Shown here: positions 6,149-10,653 of the stretch, in pieces
Position numbering within the stretch: the stretch's first letter is position 1
Layout of the letters: every line of letters begins with the position of its first letter
Assembly: GCA_017991275.1 (NCBI GenBank)
Contig: JAGNMH010000106.1
Span: 1-10,653, forward strand
Reading direction: 5' to 3'
From: Acidobacteriota bacterium
GTDB taxonomy: Bacteria; Acidobacteriota; Blastocatellia; RBC074
DNA: 10,653 bases
Position numbers and translations under genes: made by a program
Notes under the pieces: generated by a model
What the model saw: the letters and a program-made list of their open reading frames with translations, nothing else
What the model was told of the DNA's origin: nothing
Databases searched by the model: none

Positions 6149-7474
6149 TTAAAACACCGAGCCGCAAACTCGACAAAATCTGTCTTCGTCGCCTGACGGA
6201 GTGCCGCACCAACGACACTGCCGTTGTGTGCTTGCGGCCTGAGTTTCTTTCGGCTGTTCGGCCACAGGTTTTGTCTGTTCAATTGGCTCAGCCGCTATTT
6301 GCTCGACGACAAACTCAGGGACAAATTCAGGGAATGGTTCGTCCAAAAACTCGGCGGCCTGTTCGGTGATTGGCGTTTCCGGCTCAATCGGCGTCTGGTG
6401 GATTCGCGTGTAATCGTTCAGCCCAAGAATTGACGGGAAGGAAGAAGCCGCCACAGTTACTGGCGAGTTTATGAATACAGGTCGTGGTTGTAATGACTGT
6501 TGCATCATTTCCTGTGTCGGCGGTAACAAACGATTCGCCATCAACTCAATGTCAAAACCTTCCTTGCGGACTCGGCTGTCCAGATAAAGCAGCGTGAAGC
6601 CAAGCATTGTAATCGGCGCGATGATGATTTCACTGATTTGCGTCAATGTCTGATAGGCGATATTGAACCAGAAAGGAATGTCCTGTCTTAGCGGATTCCA
6701 TTCAAACCCCATCCACTCAGCGACTGAAAGCAGCGGCACGAAAAACAGCAACCACACCGACCAGGCAACATAAAACCAAAACAGCAGCAGCGCGGCGATT
6801 CGCCATAACTCGCCGCTGGCCAGCGAAAAACTTCGGCTGATTGAATTGAAGACGGTTTTGCCTTCAACCATCATTACCTGTGGAACATAAACGACTCGGC
6901 TGTAAATCAGCAGGAAGATCATGAAAACTGACGCCACAATCACCACCCCAAAGCCAGTTGCCAGGGTTGTTTGCAACCAGATCGGAGCGCCTGAAAGCAA
7001 CGTCGCGCCCGCAATACCGATCATCGCTGAAATCACCACCAGGAAATAAACAATCGCGCCTGCGCCCATCAGAAGTAACCCGACCATGAACAATGCGCCG
7101 ATCAGCGACCAAAACCTTTCGCCTACGGCGCGATAAACGTCGCGAGCCAGAATCGGTTTGCCTTCAAAAAAATGATCCACCAGCGAACGCGAAGCCCCGC
7201 CCAGCACAGCGTAAAACGCCGCTTTGCCAATCAACCAGATGGCAAGTCCGCCGACGATCAACGCCACTGAAACCACCACCCGGCTGTCGCCCCGATTAAC
7301 CGAAAAGTTGCGAAGGCCCAGTTCATACGTCACCGCTCCGACGTAAGCAATCAAGCTTGGTCCGAACACTATTCGCAGCAAAGCCAGAAAGTTACGCCGG
7401 TAAATCCGCACAGCGCGATCAATAACATCGCCTGCCGTCATTGGCGTTAATGTGAACGAGTCGAAGGAGTTCAT
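6149..7474 (-). CDS. Multi-pass membrane protein with C-terminal zinc ribbon (GPDPase_memb-like)
   Basis: A 441-residue protein and first gene of the operon. It opens with L-T-P-M-T-A-G-D-V-I-D-R (9-20) and A-V-R-I-Y-R-R-N-F (21-29), the usual beginning of membrane proteins related to the glycerophosphoryl diester phosphodiesterase membrane domain. About six hydrophobic segments follow (near 35-51, 66-90, 122-160, 170-195, 226-250, 275-297). A soluble tail rich in Pro, Glu and Gln (about 315-415) ends in a zinc ribbon with C420, C423, C434 and C437. No catalytic phosphodiesterase domain is present. The ATG at 7474 is chosen because it starts the conserved segment. A GTG at 7606 would add 44 residues of no recognisable character and lacks a ribosome binding site; 7474 has no strong one either. 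It may form part of a membrane complex with the DUF4129 and DUF4350 proteins; the function is unknown. Confidence 0.82.
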   Translation of the reverse strand: MNSFDSFTLTPMTAGDVIDRAVRIYRRNFLALLRIVFGPSLIAYVGAVTYELGLRNFSVNRGDSRVVVSVALIVGGLAIWLIGKAAFYAVLGGASRSLVDHFFEGKPILARDVYRAVGERFWSLIGALFMVGLLLMGAGAIVYFLVVISAMIGIAGATLLSGAPIWLQTTLATGFGVVIVASVFMIFLLIYSRVVYVPQVMMVEGKTVFNSISRSFSLASGELWRIAALLLFWFYVAWSVWLLFFVPLLSVAEWMGFEWNPLRQDIPFWFNIAYQTLTQISEIIIAPITMLGFTLLYLDSRVRKEGFDIELMANRLLPPTQEMMQQSLQPRPVFINSPVTVAASSFPSILGLNDYTRIHQTPIEPETPITEQAAEFLDEPFPEFVPEFVVEQIAAEPIEQTKPVAEQPKETQAASTQRQCRWCGTPSGDEDRFCRVCGSVF

Positions 7475-7634
7475 AAGGATTTGATGGGTAATGTGGCTGA
7501 GACTGTTTTTCGATTCAGCTTCCCAATTCAGCCCGACGCATCTTAAGCGATTGCCGTCAGCTTGAAAAACAGTAACCACCGGGTTAGAAATGTTGTGCGC
7601 CTTCACCGGAAACCGAATTTCAATGGAGAAAACT
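7475..7634. promoter_or_regulatory. Divergent promoter region with a perfect 10-base inverted repeat
   Basis: These 160 bases separate the starts of two divergent genes, so promoters for both should lie here. A perfect inverted repeat ACTGTTTTTC (7502-7511) / GAAAAACAGT (7564-7573) spans 72 bases. A possible sigma-70 type promoter for the + gene is TTGAAA (7562-7567) with TAGAAA (7585-7590) after a 17-base spacer; its -35 box overlaps the right half of the inverted repeat, so the repeat could be an operator. No clear promoter for the - operon was found by eye. The promoter match is modest and could be chance. Confidence 0.35.
7625..7628 (+). promoter_or_regulatory. Ribosome binding site fixing the start at 7635
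   Basis: GGAG ends six bases before the ATG at 7635. In-frame upstream starts exist at 7623 (ATG) and 7590 (TTG), but 7623 overlaps this site and would add four residues ahead of the signal peptide, and 7590 lies in or next to the candidate -10 box. Confidence 0.65.
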
Positions 7635-8345
7635 ATGACTCGAATTGCTCGCTTTGCCCTAGCTGCGTTAGCTCTGTTCGCCTTGGCCCTGCCTTATTCA
7701 ACAACCACCGCCAGTTCAAAAGCGGAAGAAAAGGAGCGTGCCAGAAAAGCTGCCACTGCTTTCCGCGAGATTATGGGCGCGCCGGATCAGGCTGTGCCGA
7801 TTGAACTTCTGGATCGCTCTTTCTGTGTGGCTGTTTTTCCGTCGGTTAAAAAAGGCGGCTTTATCGTCGGAGGTCAGTATGGAAAAGGATTGGTCAGTTG
7901 TCGTCGTTCCGGTGGTTCGTGGGGAGCGCCTGCGTTTTTCACCATCGGCGGAGGCAGTTTCGGCTTGCAGATTGGCGGGCAGGAAGTTGATCTGGTGTTG
8001 CTGATTATGAACAAAGCCGGGGTCGAAGGTTTGTTGCAGGACAAATTCGAGATCGGAGCCGGAGCCGGAGCTTCAGCCGGGCCGGTCGGTCGCAACGCTC
8101 ACGTTTCGACCGACATTTTATTGAAATCTTCGATTGTGTCTTATTCACGCAGCCGAGGTTTGTTTGCCGGTCTGGAGTTGAAAGGCGCAGTAATCACCCA
8201 GGACAACGGCGCCAACCGCGATATTTACGACCGTGACATTTCCGCAAAGGAAATCATTGTGGACGGCAAAGTCCGCACTCCTTCTGAAGTGGAAGTCTTC
8301 ATTAAAACGCTTCGCACCTTTTCGCCGAAAGGCATCAATAAGTAA
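7635..8345 (+). CDS. Secreted SYLF (Ysc84-type) lipid-binding domain protein
   Basis: A 236-residue protein with a signal peptide (about 1-28: M-T-R-I-A-R, then a run of Ala, Leu and Phe, then T-T-A-S-S), so it is exported. A short helical section with E-E-K-E-R-A-R-K (31-38) follows. The SYLF domain covers about 60-230: V-A-V-F-P-S-V-K-K-G-G-F-I-V-G-G (65-80), Y-G-K-G-L-V-S-C-R (82-90), G-S-W-G-A-P-A-F-F (94-102), G-G-S-F-G-L-Q-I-G-G-Q (106-116), the middle A-S-A-G-P-V-G-R (146-153) and S-Y-S-R-S-R-G-L-F-A-G-L (169-180). In eukaryotes this domain binds phosphoinositides; the role of the exported bacterial forms is not settled. The stretch G-A-G-A-G-A-S-A-G (141-149) is unusually simple. The gene is transcribed away from the membrane operon, and the next gene is also secreted. 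Family call is strong; role unknown. Confidence 0.92.
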   Translation: MTRIARFALAALALFALALPYSTTTASSKAEEKERARKAATAFREIMGAPDQAVPIELLDRSFCVAVFPSVKKGGFIVGGQYGKGLVSCRRSGGSWGAPAFFTIGGGSFGLQIGGQEVDLVLLIMNKAGVEGLLQDKFEIGAGAGASAGPVGRNAHVSTDILLKSSIVSYSRSRGLFAGLELKGAVITQDNGANRDIYDRDISAKEIIVDGKVRTPSEVEVFIKTLRTFSPKGINK

Positions 8346-8357
8346 TTTCCTGTATCT

Positions 8358-8379
8358 AGCCGCGGCCAGTAGGGAGCGG
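8358..8379. repeat. Candidate dispersed intergenic repeat word
   Basis: The 22 bases begin AGCCGCGG and end AGGGAGCGG, with a possible CCGC/GCGG stem (8360-8363 with 8376-8379) and an 8-base palindrome GCCGCGGC (8359-8366). From memory this resembles a GC-rich word that recurs between genes in Acidobacteriota and Planctomycetes genomes, but only one copy is visible here. The rest of the gap 8346-8451 shows no clear promoter or terminator. Confidence 0.3.
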
Positions 8380-8451
8380 GTCTCATCAACTTACAATTTG
8401 CGTTAGTGTCTGCTTCCGCGCGCAGTACTGACTAATCTCTAAGAGGAACAA

Positions 8452-9198
8452 ATGAAAATCAAATGGATGATCGCGTTGATGCTTGTCGCTATTTTCGGTG
8501 TTGCGGCATTGGCTCAGGACAAAAATGACAAAAGCAACCAACTGACCAACGCGGAAAAGAAAGCTGGCTGGAAGTTGCTTTTCGATGGCCAGACGCTGAC
8601 AGGATGGCGGGGTTTTCATAATCAAACTCCGCCGCCGAGCTGGACTGTCGCCGAAGGCTGTATCACCAAGCCCAAAACAAAGGGAGGAACAGGGCAGGCA
8701 GGAGGAGATTTGATAACGGTGGATCAGTTTGAAAACTTCGAACTTTCGGTTGAATGGAAGCTGGAAAAAGGCGGCAACAGCGGCATTAAATATCTGGTGT
8801 CTGAAAATCTGCCGCCAACCGGCAAATCCGGCGTCAGTTTTGAATATCAGGTGTTGGATGATGACAACCATCCTGACGCGAAAATGGGAATCGCTGGCAA
8901 TCGAACTGCCGGTTCACTTTACGATCTGATTGCCGCCCCCAAAGGCAAAAAATTAAAACCTGTCGGCGAATTCAATCAATCCCGCATTGTCGTCAAAGGC
9001 AATCACATCGAACACTGGTTGAACGGCGTCAAAACCGTAGAGTTCGACCGTTCCAGCGCCGATTACAAAAAGCATCTGGCCGAAAGCAAATTCAAAGACA
9101 CGAAAGGCTTCGGCGAAGCCAAACAAGGTCACATTTTGTTGCAGGATCACAGCGACCAAGCCTGGTTCCGCAACATCAAGATTCGTGTTTTGAAATAA
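8452..9198 (+). CDS. Secreted DUF1080 protein (3-keto-disaccharide hydrolase family)
   Basis: A 248-residue exported protein. The signal peptide (1-21) ends A-L-A before Q-D. The DUF1080 domain fills the rest: G-W-K-L-L-F-D-G-Q-T-L-T-G-W-R-G (39-54), G-G-D-L-I-T-V-D-Q-F-E-N-F-E-L (84-98), E-W-K-L-E-K-G-G-N-S-G-I (101-112), E-Y-Q-V-L-D-D (131-137), G-S-L-Y-D-L-I-A (154-161), N-H-I-E-H-W-L-N-G (184-192) and G-H-I-L-L-Q-D-H (226-233). The fold is a concanavalin-like beta sandwich, and some members hydrolyse 3-keto glycosides made by a partner GFO/IDH-type oxidoreductase. No such partner lies in this window, so the substrate is unknown. The ATG at 8452 has GAGGA (8443-8447) four bases upstream. 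The gene ends at a palindrome shared with the converging gene. Confidence 0.92.
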   Translation: MKIKWMIALMLVAIFGVAALAQDKNDKSNQLTNAEKKAGWKLLFDGQTLTGWRGFHNQTPPPSWTVAEGCITKPKTKGGTGQAGGDLITVDQFENFELSVEWKLEKGGNSGIKYLVSENLPPTGKSGVSFEYQVLDDDNHPDAKMGIAGNRTAGSLYDLIAAPKGKKLKPVGEFNQSRIVVKGNHIEHWLNGVKTVEFDRSSADYKKHLAESKFKDTKGFGEAKQGHILLQDHSDQAWFRNIKIRVLK

Positions 9199-9207
9199 CC
9201 CTTGATG

Positions 9208-9288
9208 AGACGGGGTGAGGGGGCGACAGAAAGACGGGGCGATACACTTTAATCGCCCCGTCTCCATTTCCCCCAGTCTCCCCGTCCT
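9208..9288. terminator. GACGGGG palindrome between converging genes
   Basis: An inner perfect 12-base stem, AGACGGGGCGAT (9232-9243) with ATCGCCCCGTCT (9252-9263), has an 8-base loop. An outer pair GACGGGG (9209-9215) and CCCCGTC (9280-9286) and a looser GAGGGGG/CCCCC pairing extend it to about 80 bases. It fills the 91-base gap between two converging stop codons (9198 and 9290), so termination in both directions is likely. Only a short TTTT (9293-9296) follows on the + strand. The word GACGGGG appears twice in the left half and mirrored twice in the right. Confidence 0.7.
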
Positions 9289-9289
9289 C

Positions 9290-10621
9290 TTAGTTTTCAG
9301 CCGTGATCCTGAAACTGCTCAGCTTAAAAACCAGATAGCGGAAATCGCCAGGCTCTAAAACTCTCCGAGCGTCGCTGCGGAAATGAATTTTGTGTTTGCC
9401 CGGCGGGATTGTAAAAGTTCTGGAAAACGCCGAAGGCTCTTTGGCGGTTTTCAACTGTTCATTTAGCAAACCGCTCATCCACAACGTGGCTTCGTTTTCG
9501 GTCGAAAAAGTCGTTTCCAGTTTGACCTGTCTGGGCAGAGCAGAGCCGTTGGTGATTTCCAGCTCGCCGATTGCGGAACACCAGCGATATGCGTTTTCCG
9601 GCGACCCTTCCAATTCCGAACAACCCTCAGTCCAAACCAGCAACAACGGATGCAGCGCCTCTTCGTGTTTGGCGGCGAATTGATCGCCGTACTTGGCGCG
9701 CAACTGGCTTTCCAGACTTCTCAAATCAAAAAAGATAAGCCGGTTGTTGTCGCTGGTGAATTGCGGTTTGCCTAGTGCAGCTTCGATTTCCGATTCGATT
9801 TTGGAATCGTTGTAACCTTCGCGGTTCAGGTAAAGCCCCTGAAAACCGCTCAGCGCGACGGCTTCGATCATTTCCGGCGTCGGTTTTGTTGTCAGCAGCT
9901 TCTGCCAGGCTTCGGCGTCGCGGCCTTTCATTGCGCCGTAACTCCATCGCAAGCCTGTCGAATGCAGATAGCCGCGAGTGTGATCGTAATCGAACATCTT
10001 TCCGGTCTTTGGCGATTCAGGGAACGACACAAACGGCAGTTGAAAGATCATCGCTTCGTGCGGCAGCGCAGCTTGAAGTTGGCCTATGAACTTCTGATCT
10101 GAATCGAACTCGGCTTTGTTCTTTTGGTAATCAGGGACAAAACGGGCAGAGGTTTGATCGAAAACTCCGAACATCAGTATGACAAGCAGGCAAACGGCAA
10201 AAGCGATTTGCCGCGAAGCTGGCTTAAAGAATCGTTCGGCGATCTTGTCCAGCAACCACGCAACCGTCATCAGCGAAAAGAACGCGATGAAGATGCTGAT
10301 GCGGTTATAAGCTCGAATCTTCGCCGTCAAAACCAGAGCGATCAACGCGCTCAAACTGCCAAAAGTGCCAAGCAGAATCGCCGACAGATTCAAGATACTC
10401 AGTTGGCTGAGCAATCCGCCTGAACCGTCGGTTTCCAACCGGCCAAGCTCCGGTTTGCGAATCAACAGCCAGCCGAACAAAAAGACAAACCCGGCGACTC
10501 CGATCAACCCCAACGTCGCATCGTCGTTTTCGTAGATGAACTGTCGCTGGTTGAAGGCGGCTTTGAGCTTTGCCATCAACGCGATTCGGTGTCCGCTGAC
10601 AGGCAACAGCAATTGCGACAC
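9290..10621 (-). CDS. Polytopic membrane protein with C-terminal soluble domain; probably the 3' part of a larger, possibly interrupted gene
   Basis: A 443-residue open frame from a GTG at 10621. Membrane segments lie near 36-54, 78-100, 107-124 and 137-154, followed by a soluble domain (about 160-443). Recognisable patches are L-L-L-P-V-S-G-H-R-I (4-13), N-R-I-S-I-F-I-A-F-F (106-115), F-D-Y-D-H-T-R-G-Y-L-H-S-T-G (210-223) and L-R-W-S-Y-G-A-M-K-G-R (224-234). From memory these match the C-terminal half of large multi-pass proteins of the glycosyltransferase-39/YfhO-like kind, in which the LLLPVSGHR segment is internal, not N-terminal. The GTG start has no good ribosome binding site, and a TAG at 10631-10633 is in frame four codons upstream. 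The product may be a degraded remnant, a split gene, or intact if the TAG is a sequence error. No transferase motif is visible in this part, so no activity is assigned. Confidence 0.7.
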   Translation of the reverse strand: MSQLLLPVSGHRIALMAKLKAAFNQRQFIYENDDATLGLIGVAGFVFLFGWLLIRKPELGRLETDGSGGLLSQLSILNLSAILLGTFGSLSALIALVLTAKIRAYNRISIFIAFFSLMTVAWLLDKIAERFFKPASRQIAFAVCLLVILMFGVFDQTSARFVPDYQKNKAEFDSDQKFIGQLQAALPHEAMIFQLPFVSFPESPKTGKMFDYDHTRGYLHSTGLRWSYGAMKGRDAEAWQKLLTTKPTPEMIEAVALSGFQGLYLNREGYNDSKIESEIEAALGKPQFTSDNNRLIFFDLRSLESQLRAKYGDQFAAKHEEALHPLLLVWTEGCSELEGSPENAYRWCSAIGELEITNGSALPRQVKLETTFSTENEATLWMSGLLNEQLKTAKEPSAFSRTFTIPPGKHKIHFRSDARRVLEPGDFRYLVFKLSSFRITAEN

Positions 10622-10653
10622 CCGGAACGACTAAAGCTCCGCGTCAATTGAAG
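10622..10653 (-). other. In-frame TAG and open codons upstream of the truncated membrane protein
   Basis: Reading the - strand in the frame of the membrane protein, the last bases give S-I-D-A-E-L, a TAG stop at 10631-10633, then S-F-R before the GTG. No other stop occurs before the window edge, so the coding-like frame may continue on the far side. The stretch is too short to prove it. Confidence 0.4.

Noticed and set aside
6149..7474. Active glycerophosphodiester phosphodiesterase
   Set aside because: Only the membrane-type domain is similar; no catalytic phosphodiesterase domain is present, so no enzyme name is given.
7475..7606. 44-residue N-terminal extension of the zinc-ribbon membrane protein from a GTG at 7606
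   Set aside because: No ribosome binding site, no family resemblance, and it would consume the divergent promoter region. The ATG at 7474 begins the conserved segment.
8047..8083. Simple repeat of GGAGCC-type codons within the SYLF gene
   Set aside because: It encodes the short Gly-Ala stretch at 141-149 in an otherwise normal domain and is too short to call a separate repeat feature.
8403..8435. Possible hairpin TTAGT (8403-8407) with ACTAA (8431-8435) upstream of the DUF1080 gene
   Set aside because: Only five outer pairs and a poorly matched interior; no T-run and no riboswitch-like layout.

Overview
The window looks like a piece of a free-living heterotrophic bacterial chromosome of middling GC content. 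The gene mix (a membrane-linked Fe-S oxidoreductase with acyl-CoA dehydrogenases, a secreted DUF1080 protein, a SYLF protein, and a DUF4129/DUF4350 membrane operon) and the many palindromic intergenic repeats fit Acidobacteriota, perhaps Blastocatellia. That placement is an inference from gene style, with no marker gene to prove it. No rRNA, tRNA, CRISPR array or transposase gene is visible.

Left part (1-3621, + strand): the C-terminal portion of an HdrD/EMO-type Fe-S oxidoreductase, cut by the window edge, is followed by two different acyl-CoA dehydrogenase genes. Together they read as a beta-oxidation module: the dehydrogenases take electrons from an acyl-CoA, an electron-transfer flavoprotein (not in the window) would carry them, and the Fe-S oxidoreductase would pass them to the quinone pool. 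The two dehydrogenases have complementary defects at catalytic positions, which suggests a two-subunit enzyme.

Middle part (3732-7474, - strand): a tight three-gene membrane operon, read right to left: a multi-pass protein with a C-terminal zinc ribbon, a DUF4129 protein and a DUF4350 protein. In other bacteria the last two families usually sit beside a MoxR ATPase and a DUF58 protein. Neither follows here.

Right part (7635-9198, + strand; 9290-10653, - strand): a secreted SYLF-domain protein and a secreted DUF1080 protein, then a convergent membrane protein gene that looks like the C-terminal half of a larger gene. An in-frame TAG sits just upstream of its only available start region.

The most unusual feature is in the gaps. 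Four intergenic spaces hold self-complementary or repeat-type sequences with different core words: CACGAAG at 1085-1152, two inverted hairpin units at 2348-2475, ACAGGATT at 3633-3722 and GACGGGG at 9208-9288. A fifth candidate word is at 8358-8379, and a heptanucleotide repeat lies inside the first gene. Three of the elements share one design: short words repeated about every 9-24 bases and mirrored into a long imperfect hairpin. No gene-free stretch longer than 300 bases exists; the longest is the divergent region 7475-7634.
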